Both the position numbers and the translations under genes were made by a program. A DNA stretch of 64,000 nt, taken from NCBI GenBank assembly GCA_022559845.1, contig CM040127.1, forward strand, positions 31,396,708 to 31,460,707. The letters run 5' to 3'. The notes under the pieces are model-generated. The model saw nothing but the letters and a program-made list of their open reading frames with translations, did not search any database and was not told the DNA's origin. Each line of letters opens with the position of its first letter. Within the stretch, counting starts at the first letter, position 1. Shown here piece after piece: positions 21,453 to 33,641 of the stretch. This DNA is from Amorphophallus konjac (Eukaryota > Streptophyta > Magnoliopsida > Alismatales > Araceae).

Positions 21453-23466
21453 TTGAAAGTGGGTAGTACCATTGTTGTATTGAACGAAAAGAATAATGTA
21501 CAAGTGTAGACAATGCTTACAAAAAAATTTCCTATGCAGCCAAAAACTACCCACACCAAGAAGGTGTGCCCCCGTCATTAACCTTCCAGCAAAGCCAAAA
21601 TGTAGGAGCTGTTAGGGTTTACATTACACAAAGCCCTCGCCCATTCTTTCACTCTCTCACAAATAAAGGAGGCAAGGCCTTCCGTCTCTTGGGCTACCCT
21701 TCTAAAAATTCTATTTTTCCTCTCTCCCCATAATGTCCACAGTGCAGAATAATCCGAGTCTATCTCCTTTAAGGCACCACCTCGTTCCCCAGTGACCGAT
21801 CAGTTGTTGCACACTCTTGTGCAATGTGGGAGTACCATGTGCCCTGCGACCTAACTCTCCCCAAACCCCCTGTGAGTAAGAGTAGTTTGCAAAAAGGTGA
21901 TCCAAGGTTTCATCCTCCTGTCCACACAGAGAGCAAGTGGAGGGGATACTCTGGATGAAAGAAGCGATTCTGTCACAAGTAGGCAGTTGGCCATGGGAAA
22001 TTTTCCACATTAGAACCTTCACCTTTAAGGGACTCTTGGGTGCCCAAATCTGAGGAGCGAGCCGGTGACGTAGTCCTTCATTAGAAACGAGTGAGTATGC
22101 TGATCTAACAGTAAAGGAGCTCTCCTTTTTCCACCTCCACCATAGCTGATCTTTTCTGTCTGGCTGAGGAGCAAAATCAAGAAGGAACATAGCAAGTCCT
22201 GTAACTGCTCGATCTCATCTGCTCTGAGGTTCCTTCTGAACACTAGGGACCAGGTGCCTCTTAAAGGATGGAAGTCAAAATAGTTAGCCACTGACACCAA
22301 AAGAGTTGTTGCAACTTCAAACAGTCTCGGAAAAGAATCTTCTAAAGTGAAGTCTCCACACCATCTGTCCTTCCAAAAGAGACATTTCTTACCACTTCCC
22401 AAGCGAACACGCACATTGGCTAACATGACATCCCTACATAAGAGGACACCCCTCCAGATGGGTGAGATATGATGCCTTGACGCCGGAGCTAGGTCCCATG
22501 ACCTCCCTCTATCATAATATCTCTGCCTTCCATAGCCATTTGCACAGGAGAGCCAAGTTGAAGTCCCTGATATTCTTGATGCCCACTCCCATTTTATTAC
22601 TCTTTGCCACTCTACCTCAAACTATGTTATGCCAGCCCCTGTTCCTCTATCCACTACCACGCCAAAAGAATCTTACCTGGATAGACTCAATCTTCTTGGC
22701 CTCCGTCTTCGAGATCCTGTAAATGGAAAGGAATTGGATAGGTAGATTATCAAGCACTGATTTACATAACACCAATCTCCCCCCGTAGGAAAGTAGTCTC
22801 GCCTTCCAGCTTGCTAGTCTGGACTCATACTTCTGCACTATAAGCTGTCAGTCACTACAATGTAGGGCCCCTAGTGAGAGGGGAAGCCCCAAGCAGGAGA
22901 GGGGGGAAGCCCCAACTCTACATCTCAAAATGAATGTTGCCCTGGCAAGAGCTCTGCCTTCCATGTTCACCCCCACCAAAGTACTTTTGTCAAAGTTAAC
23001 CTTCAGCCCACTGACTTCCTCCAAGTGCTCTAGCATCAGTCTAATTACATAGAACTGGGTCTCATTCTCTACTAAAAATAGGATAGTGTCATCCGCATAC
23101 TATAGGTGAGAGATGGTAGTCCCTCCTCTCCTGGCTTGAAAGCCTTTGATCAGCCCCATAGCCTCTGCTCTCGACCACATCCGGCTGAGTATGTGTGCCA
23201 CCAGAACAAACAACAAAGGAGACATAGGATCTCCCTGACGGAGACCTCTACCACTGTGAAAAGACTCAATCTGCATACCATTAAGTAGGACTACAAAAGT
23301 AGTGGAAGAGATGTATGATGAATCCATCCGTCATCAAATCCCATTTTTTCTATGACATCCAATAAGCATGCCTAATTAACCCTATCATATGCCTTCTCAA
23401 AATCTAGTTTCAACACCACTCCGCTTCTCCTCTGGGTTCTCGTAACAAAGGGGCATTCATGTGTGT
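21453..23466 (-). pseudogene. LINE (L1-type) ORF2 3' part: RT and zf-RVT, truncated
   Basis: Read from high to low coordinates: LKLDFEKAYDRV near 23400, GRGLRQGDPMSPLLFVLV (23100-23327), the active site YADDTILFL near 23090, the thumb region with WKARLLSYGGRLVLCKSVL (22647-22838), then KCLFWKDRWCG (22025-22426) and the zinc-finger-like zf-RVT tail KVKVLMWKISHGQLPTC (21711-22190). ORF2 ends at 21578-21580 and a 3' UTR of about 125 bases runs to an A-rich end (ttttttg on the plus strand at 21453). Several frameshifts and stops make it inactive. The upstream part is missing at 23466, where the LTR at 23467 begins: either 5' truncation or interruption. Confidence 0.9.
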
Positions 23467-23511
23467 TGGACCCTGCAAGTTTCATGATATTCATGTTCAA
23501 AAAATAAAAAT

Positions 23512-23817
23512 TAGGAAAAATTGCCATTATACCTCTTAAATCTTTCAAAATTACCTCTATATATATACCTTTATCGTATTTATCGTAATACTCCTGAAAT
23601 CCTTAAGAAAGTAGCCATTGTGTCATTCTACAGGGGTATAAGGGTAAATTTTCATTTTAAGGTATAGGGGTAATTTTATGTTTTAAGGAGTTTCAAGGAT
23701 AGGGGCACAATGGCTCTTTTTGTAAGGATTTTAGGGGTATAACGATAAATACGATAAAGGTTGGGGCATAGGGGTAATTTTACAAGATTTCAACGGTGTA
23801 GGGGTAATTATCCCTAA
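23512..23817. repeat. Foldback/MITE-like element with long inverted ends
   Basis: The two halves are imperfect inverted copies of each other: ttaggaaaaattgcc at the left pairs with ggtaattatccctaa at the right, and cctttatcgtatttatcg near 23570 pairs with cgataaatacgataaagg near 23742. No TSD could be fixed. It lies in the U5 part of the minus-strand LTR. Confidence 0.7.
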
Positions 23818-23923
23818 TAATTATTACTCCATCATATGACGGTGCACGATGGTATAAAACCCCGCCGTCACACGTGTGGATAGTTTGAATGCTCTTGGGA
23901 TGTCATCAGGCGGAGTTATTTAC

Positions 23924-24207
23924 ACAGAGTCCACGTGTTTTCATACACAAATTTCATCAAACACCTTGTGGGTGGTGCAAAAAGCATTTACTCACGCGCT
24001 AAACCAACACAAAAACAAGTATTCCCCCCCTTTGGGGATTGTCCACGATGTGTCGTCTGGAATTATTCACACAAGGTCCACATGCTTATACACACGGGAA
24101 TTTCGTCGAATATCTTGTGGGTGGCACAAAGTCACTTACCCATGTCTCAAGTCAACACAAAACAATTTGTTTCTGGTCTTTGGGGATTACTCTCGATGCA
24201 CCAAAGG
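23924..24207. repeat. Tandem duplication (about 142 bp, two copies)
   Basis: ggagttatttacacagagtc ... tttggggattgtcc (about 23924-24050) recurs diverged as ggaattattcacacaaggtc ... tttggggattactc (about 24060-24195). Confidence 0.7.
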
Positions 24208-24464
24208 GTGGTCCTTGCACTCCGGATCCTATGGACAGCAAGATGGTGTCAAGAACCACCAAAAAAACCACTAAGAAAACCCAAAGGGAAAAAAATTCTT
24301 CACCTGTTACCTCCTTGGAATGTGTGCAAAGAGCAGTAAAAAATGGTTTGAAGGGGAATAGGTGAAGGCTTTTATAGCCTCACTAGGGCCACAAGCCAGG
24401 GGGGGGGGATTTCACCCTCTCGCTTTACTGCACACAGGTTGGCAGGGGGGCTTGTTCGGATGGG

Positions 24465-25510
24465 GCTAATGCCCGGATGGAATTAACAGGGTGACGACTG
24501 CCTCCTCTGATGCCTGGGGGAATCTTCTCTTGCCTCCCAGGGCTGACAGGGGGTGTCCGAGGGAATAGCATGATCGGGGGAATCTTCTCCCGACTCCGGA
24601 TGCCCAGATGGGTAGAGAGGGATGCAACTGACCCCATCCCCTCCTCCCTCCCTCTTGCCTTGCACCATGCCCGGAGGGGCCATCAGAAGGTTTCGTAGGC
24701 CCGCGCTCACTTGCTCTCTCTCTAGCAATACAGGAAAGGAGAAAAAGGGGGGATGCCTGGACGGGTTCTCCTCTAAGCACGATGCCTGGAGGGAGCCCCC
24801 GACATGAGCACATGCCCGGGGGGGAACCTCCTTGGGTCACCTGCCTGCTCACAATTCCCCGGTTGGGGAGGGGGGCTTTCTTCTGCTTACAGGAATCCGG
24901 AGGGGATTCGGCCTCCCTGTGCATGCCCGGAGGGGCTAGCAGGGGTCCTGGCATGTGCAGCTAAGCCCAGAGGGCCTCTCCCTATCCGGTGAACCTGGGG
25001 GGTCTCGACATGCCCACGATGCCCCAGGGGGGATTCCCCTGTTTGCAAAAGAAGCAGAGGGAGGGGGAAGGCTCCGGTCTCGTTGTCAATGCCCGAGGGG
25101 GGGGGTTCCTGCTACCTGCTAAAGCCCGGACGAGTTATCCCCATAGTACATGCCCATGGGGGAAACCCCTGGAGTCACCCTTGCTTGCTCCATGCCCGAA
25201 GGGGTTCCCTGCTCTTCACTAAAACCCGGAGGAGCCCCAGGAGGGGTCCGACATCCTTGAATCCCGGAGGGGGGTCTCTTGCTCCCCAACAAAGCCTAGA
25301 GGGGCTTCCCTTGTCCACTGAAACCAGGAGGGGCCTAGACAGTGTCCGGTCTCCATGTCCATGCTCGGAGGAATAAGAGGAGAAGGGCATACCTTTTCCT
25401 TCCTACGACGATGCCCGATGGATTGCCAACCTCCTTCCTTTTTTCAATCCCCAGATGGGGCTTCAAAGGATCTCTCCCTTCTATTCAATGCCCGATGGGT
25501 TTCAAAGGAG
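24465..25510. repeat. Array of TGCCCGGAGGGG-type motifs before the minus-strand TATA
   Basis: About twenty copies of a(t/a)gcccggaggggnn or variants (gatggg, cctggaggg, gggggga) at spacings of roughly 25-60 bases; many are self-complementary (CCCGGAGGGG type). Open frames across it are Pro/Gly-rich on both strands and are by-products of the repeat. Confidence 0.8.
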
Positions 25511-25759
25511 GCTGCGACCTCCACCAATGAAAAAGCACCCCCTTTCAGCCGCCTATAAATAGTAGGCTTGCCCAAGAAGGAAGGAAGGGGGGGGCACCTT
25601 TGGGTCTTGGGGTTTGAAGACTTCTCTTTTAGGAAACTTGGAGCGCAAGGAGCGTAGGAGCACAAGTAGGAACTGTTGCCCAAGGGTTTGAAGCTGCGGA
25701 AGAGGCAAGTGTCCTGCAAGGGTTTCTTTGTAAAGAGCTCACAAAAGAGCATATTTGCA

Positions 25760-26275
25760 AATACACCCCTCTTTTATGAAGGGCACGTCCAAAAATTAGG
25801 ACGCGAGTTTGAAAAATGTAGATAAATCATGGAATGTTTAGAAATGTTCCTAGTTGCATTAATGTCCTTAAAGTTGGGGAAAAACCTAATTTTGTTCCGA
25901 AATTGCAGGAATTACAGCTTTATCATGTATTTTTCTAAAATTGTGCAAATGTCCAAGAAATTACAAAAAAATCAAGAAGACTTCAGAAAATGCATCAAAA
26001 TGTTCATGCTACTTAGAAAGTTGCAGATAAACCCTTCAATTTTGAAAAATTATAAATATACTCCAATTTATGAAAAATTGCAAATATACCTTTGCTTAAA
26101 GAAAAATTACTGATATGCCTTCGTTCAAGGGAAAATTGCAAGCATGCCTTGGTGCAAGAAAAAATACAAGTATACCCTTATTCAAGGAGGAATTGCAAAT
26201 ATACCCAATCTTGGGAAGAACTGCAAATACACTCTCGTTTAAGGAAAAATTGTAAATATACCCTGTCTCGGGGCA
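25760..26275. repeat. Array of aaattgcaaatatacc motifs in the same LTR
   Basis: Roughly ten diverged copies of gaaaaattgcaaatatacc(t) at spacings of about 30-35 bases; the minus strand reads ggtatatttgcaatttttcc, matching the arrays at 29225-29440 and 48690-49560. Confidence 0.75.
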
Positions 26276-26697
26276 TGAATGTTCTCTTTAGACACAAATG
26301 TATCTGATGGGCCAGCTGCGATCATATGGCGATCCAACGGTCCAATCGCAATGAAGTCCAAATCTAACAGTTAGATCCGGACCCGGAGCATATCTGGTGA
26401 TCCGATATAAACCAAGTCTAAATCCGATATTACAAATTTAGTTAAAACCTTCAATATTACAACGGATATTATAAAGGTTTAAATGCGTCTTTGGCAGTTA
26501 GTGAAGGGTGTTCGAACTTTATGTCGATGTAAATTTACACTGACCACGGTCAGTGGAGAATTGTCTAGAACACGAACTCTTAATCGTCTGATAAATTAAA
26601 CCGCGCGGAATTAGTAATATGCATGTTAGATAAATAGCTTAAATATGTATATTTATTCAACGGATGAACCATATTTTTAATTTTCACGTGTTAAACA

Positions 26698-27879
26698 GAC
26701 TGGCATGTTCGGTGGGACAATTCCTGCCTTTCATCTTTCTACCAAAGGATTGCATACCTTTACAAAGGTTATGATATCTTTTTCTTTTCCTTCTTACAAG
26801 AGGGAGCATGGAGGGAGACAATTACAAGTCAAAAACAACAACACAGCAGCAACAACAACCCATTGATGGCAGGGGTTACTTATGGCTCCCAGGTCATCGC
26901 TGTGCACGTGAGATATGGGTATCTGACCACCCCAATTGTCTTCTCGACAGTTGTTGGATGTCCTTTCTTTTTGCGGATAGTACTTGTGGCCGAAGGAGCA
27001 TCAGCTGTGCCTGTGGTTGTTGGGGGGATGATGTCCTGATTTTCTTCATAAGGTCGAGTCCTCTTGGTTAACACCATCTCCTTCAACGCCGCTTCTGCCA
27101 AGCGGGGGTAGCGTTGTAGCTGCAAGGGTAGAAAGCCCGCAACAACTATTTCAAACTACGACAAGACTGTCCTTGTCGGCAATTTGCATATTCGGCTCGA
27201 TGGAGGCGAGCCAATAATACCACGGGACAATCAAGTCCCTACTATTCCGACTTCTAACCGCTTTGCCCTGCTCCGCCGAGTGCAAGAAGACAAGGTGGAT
27301 TTCAGAAGGAAGTCTAGATCCAAGTGCGAGGATAGCCTGATTGCGGAGCGCCCCTGCAAGGTGAAGCAGATATGGGCCACCAAAGTGGAGGCTTGCGCCA
27401 TCAGGAGAGCCAAGCAGACAAGTCTGTTTTGGAGCCGGACCAACAATAAGTAGAAGTCCAGGCTACCCAAGAGATTCGACCCACACTGTTCTCATGGGCA
27501 AAAAAGGAAAGGGGTGTACAAGAAACCGAGTTACACACCTAAACACTCGGAGCCAATCCGAGCTGAAGGAATAAATACTGTTGGGGCTGCGGCAACTCGG
27601 GTCTCGATCTTTGACAGACTGGGGACATATCCCCACCTAGGAACTCGAGTGCAAAAGAAAAAGAGAACGGTGCAGATGGATAAAATACCATAAAGGTATT
27701 CACTTGTTATACTTATGGCAAGCAGTCAGTCGAAGCTGATGATGATCCAGTTGATGTGGTCAATGCATCCAATCAGGCCGCCTAAGTTGACCCGGCTGAT
27801 CTAGCCAGTCTCCTTATAAGTCAGGGATGGACGCTGAAGCGCCCACGAACTCACTATTTTTAATGGGAATGATATCCCT
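26698..27879 (+). pseudogene. 5' region of the Tat-like element, weakly coding
   Basis: A primer-binding-site-like sequence, TGGCATGTTCGGTGGGA, at 26701 resembles the TGGCGCCGTCTGTGGGAA type at about 12 of 18 positions. Frames at 26808-27071 and 27184-27453 are open, and further on VSIFDRLGTY (about 27604) resembles a phrase found in Tat/Ogre gag-pro regions. On the minus strand 26880-27125 is also open but was not recognised. Confidence 0.45.
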
Positions 27880-28954
27880 AAATCTTCAAGCGAAGGGCAA
27901 AATCAAGAAGGGAATCAAGCATGAGGCCAAGAAATCATCCCGCCTGGGTTTGAAAAGATAGATGATGATGATAATGCAAATCAGCATGATATCAACCCTC
28001 CTTTGTGAATTCATAATATGCCAACTCATGCCAACTTGCCTATGAGAAACACTGTTCTAAGTATGACTGATCAAGAAAAATGGGAGAGCACGCATAGATT
28101 GCACCTAGAATTCACCAACCTTATGCTTGAGATGAAGCGGCAAATGGAGACTAACGCTCAGCGCCCTGCAACTTAGGCACCAACTCAGAACAGGCCTGAC
28201 AATCAGCATGTATTCATCCCTCCTTCAGCGAACGACAGGGTGCTACACTTCATGTTTTCGCACCAGAGGAGGAAATTGAGCCTCCCCACACAACAACCAA
28301 TGCACAGTCCTCTCAGACTCCGGCGGCTGAATACATTATAGCCCAAAGGTGCATGATCGAAAAGATTGTTGAAGACAAATTTGCCCAGCATGACGAAGGT
28401 GTCACCACCGTTGACTTATACAGTGTGCCTTATCCCATACATCATCAGCTTAAAGAGCTGCCACCGGTCTGCCCCAAGGCATCCAAGTTACAAAGGTTCA
28501 ACAGTCAGGCATCTTTGCACGAGCCTTGACCTATTATATAATCGTTATGGGTGAACTCGCTCTGGACGAGTCAGACCTCTTTCGTTACTTTGCAACATCT
28601 CTCACGGGTATCGCCTTTTAGTGGTATTCCAGGTTGAAGCCTAACTCAGTCGCCATTTGGGCAGACTTGCAGAAGAAATTCCTCGATTGGTTTCAAACGG
28701 CCGAGCGGAAGATATCTTTGACTGAGTTATTCTCCCTCAAGCAGAAGCGAGGGGAAATTGCCTTAGACTTTATCAAGCGTTGGAGGGACTTCAGCATGAG
28801 ATGTGACAACTCTCCGGCCCAAGAAGATGCTATCATTATATGCCGAAGGGGCTTGGAGGCTGATGCCAGCGAAAAACTCCTTGGCACAAATATCAACGGC
28901 TTTGACTAGTTGAACATGGTGGTGGCGAAGATCGAAATGTTCTTCACTGACAAC
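27880..28954 (+). pseudogene. Gag (capsid) of the Tat-like element, first part
   Basis: The N-terminal portion (about 27990-28370, several stops) reads TDQEKWESTHRLHLEFTN. The retrotransposon-gag domain spans about 28380-28950: LKELPPVCPKASKLQRFNSQ, YFATSLTGIAF, then WYSRLKPNSVAIWADLQKKF in the open stretch 28634-28909, LTELFSLKQKRGEIALDFIK, and GLEADASEKLLG. It forms the particle shell. Stops at 28910 and elsewhere, plus the solo LTR starting at 28960, destroy it; the frame resumes at 31348. Confidence 0.85.
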
Positions 28955-28959
28955 CCTAC
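28955..28959. other. TSD CCTAC (left); partner at 31343-31347
   Basis: CCTAC on both sides of the solo LTR 28960-31342. Confidence 0.92.
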
Positions 28960-29224
28960 TGTTTACACGCAGAAAATTTTCAGACGCGTACATATCCAAT
29001 TTGTTGGATAGATAAGCGCATATTTTCAGCTAATTAGCATGCATATTTGGATTTCCGCGTGCGTGGTTTGTCAAACGATTTAAGGTTCGAGTACTTAGAC
29101 CTTTCCCCACTAGCCAGAGTCGGTGTTAATTTACATTGGATAAATCTGAACACTTTTGATTAACTGCCCAAGACCTTCTTGCCTTTACCATATCAGTTTC
29201 GCCAAAATTTTAGCCCCAGGGGAG

Positions 29225-29440
29225 GACTTCCTTGCCTTAAGAGAGGGCATCATTGTAATTATCCCTTTATATGAGGGCTTATTTGTAATTTTCTCTCTTA
29301 GAGGGAGTTTTTTTTTAATTTTCCCTTTGGGGGAGAGTTATTTACATTTTCTTTTCTTGGAGGGGTTTATTTGCAATATTCCCCTTTGGAGGGATTTATA
29401 TGCAATTTTCCCCCTTGGAGGAGTTTATATGCAATGGTTA
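29225..29440. repeat. T-rich array: gagggnttatttgtaattttccc
   Basis: About seven copies of a 25-35 base unit such as gagggcttatttgtaatttt and ggagggatttatatgcaatt. Confidence 0.78.
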
Positions 29441-30094
29441 TGTTCTTTTTCCAAAAAATTCAGAATTTTACATAGACTTCTCGGGTATTTACGCAATTTC
29501 ACGAACTTTGAGGGTATAACTGCAAACCCTTGTGTTTTTGTGGACTTGAACATAATATTTTATCAACTTTGGCGATATTTGGAGAATTTAACATCATACC
29601 CCTGAGATGATTGCGTTCCATAATTTTTGTAATTCCTTCGGGATATTTACGTAATTTCCCAAATATATGGGTAAAAATGTAATTTTACACATATCCCCAT
29701 GGTCTTGTACACGAACAAAAATGACTTTGGTACTTGCATAATCAGAACCAAGCCATCGCATATCTTGAATTTATTTAGTTTCACATAATACATCATTGGC
29801 TCACGTGAGGGATATTTTAGTAAACTCCCCCTTTCAGTGACTTATTTTTGCTCACAAGGTTTCAAACCTTAAAAAAAAACAAAGCCCAAGAGGGGCGCAA
29901 CTTGCACTGCTGCTGCTCTCTTCTTCTTGGCTTCTTCCTCCTTCTCTTCTCCGTGTCCCCTCTTCAACTTGTCTTCTTCTCCCTTTTATACAAGATGAAG
30001 GAGATAACCGCCCCCGATAGCTCTTAGTGGAGGTAAGATTTTCTTGTCCCTTCATATTCTCCTTCTCTTCTCCCCCCTTTTTTTAATGTGTATA

Positions 30095-30720
30095 GTGTCA
30101 AGGGGGAACCACCCCCGGAGGTATACACAAGGAAGAGAGGGGGGGGAGACCACCCCCGGAGGGCCTCCCCCTCCCACAGACTGTAACAGTAGCTGTAGTA
30201 GGGAAGGGGCTGAGATTGGTACTGTAAGGCATAGAAATTTACCCCCTGCTATGCACAAAAAGAAGGGAAGGGTGAGAGTTTCCTTAACCTCACCATTGCC
30301 AAAGAGACTGACCGGAACCTTGGGGGAGGGGGGGGACTCTAAGGTGGTGACCACACCCACCCCTTCCTTCAACCTTGCCTGCTTACGGGAGCCACGGCAA
30401 TCGGGGATCCTCCCCACCCTGTAGGTGACGCAACAGTCTCTTTTTTTTTACTTCCACCGGGGGTCTATTCCTTTTTTTTTGTTTGGCATCAACAACAACT
30501 GGGGGGAGGCCACCCCCGGTAAAGATGACCGGGGTCCTCCTCCCCCAGCACGCAGACAAAGAGAGGAGGCGGGGGTGCACACCCCCGGTGGCAACCGGCG
30601 GGGGGTTCACCCCCTGTCTGCTGCAAAAAAGGGGGGACTACCCCCGCTGGAGAACACCCCCCCAGGGGGGGGGGTGCACCCCCGGTTGGAGCAAGCGGGG
30701 GTGCTCCCCCTGTGACCCCT
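30095..30720. repeat. Array of ACCCCCGGAGG-type palindromes before TATA
   Basis: Copies of accaccccCGGagg, cacccccggtggcaaccg and gggggtgcacccccggttgg lie in clusters (30100-30175, 30500-30710), mixed with (C)n and (G)n runs. The last copy ends about 70 bases before the TATA box. Confidence 0.78.
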
Positions 30721-30786
30721 TCTAACAAGCGGGAGAGAGAGAGGAGAGGGAGAGGTAGTGGTCCCCCCCTTTTGTCCAGTCAACGC

Positions 30787-30793
30787 TATAAAA
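30787..30793 (+). promoter_or_regulatory. TATA box of the solo LTR
   Basis: cgcTATAAAAgcc, following the GC-rich array and followed by a pyrimidine-rich leader. Confidence 0.6.
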
Positions 30794-31347
30794 GCCCAGG
30801 AGGTTCCGAGATTTTTTTTTTCTTTCATCTTCTCATCCTTCTTCGCAGCAAAAGGACGCATCGGATCTGGTTGCTTTGTTGACCATCCTTGACGCCGTAT
30901 TGTTGTCCCTTGACTCCGTGGTAATGACAAATTTGTTCAAAACTATGGGAAATATTCCAGTGACATTAACACTTATTCTGCGGGTTTAAGCCACTTGGTG
31001 CATAATTTCACATTGTATGTCCAGTGTTTGACAAAATGCCCACTCGTCATAAAGAGCTAGAAACTCAACTTAACGTGAACTTTTGTTAAATAATTGCGTG
31101 ACCTTATGCCGCCCGCCAGGCGTTTAATAAAATATCTAAGTGTAGACTTTGGAGTTGAAAATTTGATTTTGTAGAGCGAGTGTGCAAGATTTTGTGCCGC
31201 CCTTCTTGTGTCTGATGAAATGTCCATAGGGATGTATATGACGGCGATGGCTATGCATCACTCTTTGTCACGTCATGATACTCTTTTAATTTCTGCAATT
31301 TTCTGAAATTATTAGAAATTGAGAATTTTATGGGGTTCAACACCTAC

Positions 31348-32216
31348 ATACACTTGTCAAATCTAACCCTCCAAGGATCACACGGTGCTGGAAAGGAGGT
31401 GAATGCAGTAGACTTCTCCCCACAAATGAGAGCAATGGGGGAGGGAGCTTCGGCTCAGGCAACAAATCTGGCAAGAGAGATGAAGGAAAGGCGCCAATTC
31501 TGACATTGGCAGAACGCATGAAAGCACTTTATTCTTTCAAGAAGGAACATACGAAGAAGCTTTTCAATATTTATGCCAAGAAAGGATTGATAACTTTGCC
31601 GGAATCACAGAGGCTGGCAGATGAAAGCAATTCAAATGAGCCTAATTACTGTGTATCTCATCACATGCTGGCCCATGTGGTTGAAGATTGCTACATCTTC
31701 AAGAATCAAGTGGAGGAACTCATTCGGGATGACACCATCTCAATGACGGGTCATTTGGTGAGCCCGCCTCAACCTCATGCTTGGAGCAAACATAATTTGT
31801 ATGTTAATATGATCTACACACTGGTTGCATTCATATTCCTTGAACCGGGGGCAGAAGAAGCTGGCACTAGCCAAGCCAAACCCACATTGTGGTACCTCGA
31901 GCGACAACCCTGCCATGACTGCTCCTTTCCAAAGGAGAATACTAAGATAACTATTTGATATCATCTTAAAAGGGGTCTAATGATGGTGCACGACCCGCCA
32001 ACAAGCTACATAGAAGTGGAAAAGAAACATCCCCGTTGTTGTGAGTATCATGCAAGGATATGCCACCCTATGGGGGAGTGTGAAGATGTGCAAGATTGCA
32101 TTGAGTCCCTTATTCCGAGGGGGGAGATCAATGATGAAGGCAATTCTCTGAGGAGTGCTTCAAAAACTTGCTTGACCCAGTGTGGAGGCGCCAATTCGAT
32201 GGCCTCCCTTTTATAA
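31348..32216 (+). pseudogene. Gag C-terminus of the Tat-like element with two CxxH/HxxxC units
   Basis: Resumes gag after the solo LTR. The frame 31506-31958 has YCVSHHMLAHVVEDCYIFKN followed by QVEELI; the frame 31980-32216 has CCEYHARICHPMGECEDVQD followed by CIESLI. Both follow the C-x2-H-x(4-5)-H-x(3-4)-C plus Ix(2)LI pattern that replaces a classical zinc knuckle in Tat/Ogre gag. The first is slightly eroded. At least two frameshifts lie between the solo LTR and 31506, and a stop separates the two frames. Confidence 0.75.
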
Positions 32217-33641
32217 ACTTCGAGCACCAAATGCCTTGATCAAAATGGGTCGTCGAACCAATTCCCTATGAAGGCTATTGGTGGACCCCCAAGCAAAGCA
32301 AGCAAAGTTCCAAGTAGCCCCAAAAGACAGCTCTTCTAAAGTAAATCCCAAGCAAAGTCAAAAGGCCAAACTAGGAAAGAAAGTTTTAAACAAAGTCCCG
32401 AGTAAAGCCAAAAAGGCCAGACTAGGGAGGAGGGCTCCAAACGAAACACCAAGCAAAGCCAAAAAGACAAGGCCAAGGAGGGAAACTTCAAACATAATGT
32501 CGAGCAAAGACAACAGAGCAAGGTCAAGGAGGAGTATTCCAAGTCAAACCCTAACAAGTCTAGAAAGATAGCACAATGGAGGAAAATCTCGAATCAAACT
32601 CCAAGCTGAGTCAACAAGGTAACACTAATGGGGAGAACTCCGAATCAAATTCCTGTCAAAGCAAAAAAGGCATGTCTCAGAAAGAGAATCCCAAGCAAAG
32701 CTCTAGTCGAAGTCAAAAAGGGAGATCCAAAAAGGAGAATCCCAAACAAAACCCTGAACAAATCATTGAAGGGAATTTAAGACCCGACTTTGAGCAAGTC
32801 CAGGCAAAAGTCGGTAAGAAGTCGGACATGGTGCAAACATTCTCTGGCTCTTTTCTCCATATGGCTGAATACTAAGAACTGTCGCCCGGAAGAATCGAGC
32901 AGGCAATAAATGCAACCTTCCGAATTCATCAAGAAGAAGCTAATTGGGTCAAAGTGGCCCCGAAGAAACACTGTCAGCCCAAGTTTTCTAAAGCCAAGGC
33001 TCGAAGCAACAACTTCAACACTGGGGGTAGGTCTCAACCTCCCTCAAAGCTGGAGACTCCTTCCCCAATTGAAGTGGCATGAACTAAGAAATAAGAAAAG
33101 AATTGAAAGAACAACTTAAGAAGGATAATGAAAAAATAGGCCGAGCAGGCAGTGGCCATGGAAGCTCATATGGAATTAACCCCTTTACAAAAATTGCAAA
33201 AGTTGATAAATGAACTGGAAAAATATGTTCCTTCTCTTCCTACCAAAGTCGTCCCTCTAGATAAATACATCTTGTAGGAGGAGATGGAATGCAAGACTCG
33301 TTTGAAGGGTTGGCTCCAACAAATGTACTAGTAGGCAAAGGAAGATGAAAGGTTCCTGCTTCCAGAAGAGCTTGCCATTTTATGCAAAGAAAAAAGCTCA
33401 CCATTGAGAAACTGGAAGAAATGTTAAAAAACTTCTCATGTAATATGGTGTCAAGCACTCCACCTAAGGGCTCACCATCATCAGATGAATAGGAAATTGA
33501 CACTTTTCAACCTGGGCGCAAGATTACGATGGCCACATACTGATGCCGTAATGCAGAAGAGTGAAATCGCGGCCGCAGTAGAGGTCGAGCTCGGGGGCGA
33601 GGAAGGATGTCAACCCCTCCAGTGGTAGGGGTTCTGCTTCT
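32217..33641 (+). pseudogene. Gag-protease spacer with Lys/Arg/Ser-rich repeats
   Basis: 32278-32571 and 32576-32875 code for low-complexity repeats of about 17 residues (SKAKKARLGRRAPNE, SKAKKTRPRRETSN, SKDNRARSRRS, then NPKQSSSRSQKGRSKKE), strongly basic. The remainder to 33641 is coding-like (YVPSLPTKVVPL near 33220) but full of stops. No enzyme was recognised. Confidence 0.55.

Larger units (their letters stand above)
23467..26697 (-). repeat. Tat-type LTR in minus orientation
   Basis: On the minus strand it starts TGTTTAACACGTG (compare TGTTTACACGC of the solo LTR at 28960) and ends CAGGGTCCAACA (compare ACGGGGTCAACA of the one at 48071). Between 26480 and 25760 its reverse complement follows 48160-48900 closely (gtccgaacacc / gttcgaacaccc, then taactgycaaag). 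A minus-strand TATA box (CTATAAAA) lies at 24370-24377, just after the GC-rich array. The flanks atgtg and gactg do not match, so it is not a clean solo LTR; left of it is LINE sequence, right of it the Tat internal region. Confidence 0.8.
28960..31342 (+). mobile_element. Solo LTR (2383 bp) of a Tat-type family, in gag
   Basis: Starts TGTTTACACGC and ends GGGGTTCAACA, with perfect TSDs. Regions in order: U3 start with cagagtcggtgttaattta near 29116, a T-rich array (29225-29440), a pyrimidine-rich part, a GC-rich palindrome array (30095-30720), a TATA box at 30787-30793 (tataaaa), a leader and U5. It has no internal domain. Open frames inside (for example 29156-29605, 30044-30424) are repeat by-products. 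Confidence 0.92.

Noticed and set aside
22462..22722. Plus-strand frame of 86 codons
   Set aside because: Antisense shadow of LINE ORF2.
25545..25560. Plus-strand TATA box cctataaatag
   Set aside because: The surrounding LTR is in minus orientation by three other criteria; this is likely chance or an unrelated cryptic promoter.
24425..25752. Many overlapping Pro/Gly/Arg-rich frames on both strands
   Set aside because: They follow from the TGCCCGGAGGGG array; no frame is preferred and none looks like a protein.
26701..26720. Clear primer binding site of the Tat element
   Set aside because: Only about 12 of 18 bases fit, and the adjoining LTR is in the opposite orientation; kept only as a note in the 5' region entry.
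30044..30930. Pro/Gly-rich frames up to 126 codons
   Set aside because: By-products of the ACCCCCGG array in a solo LTR.
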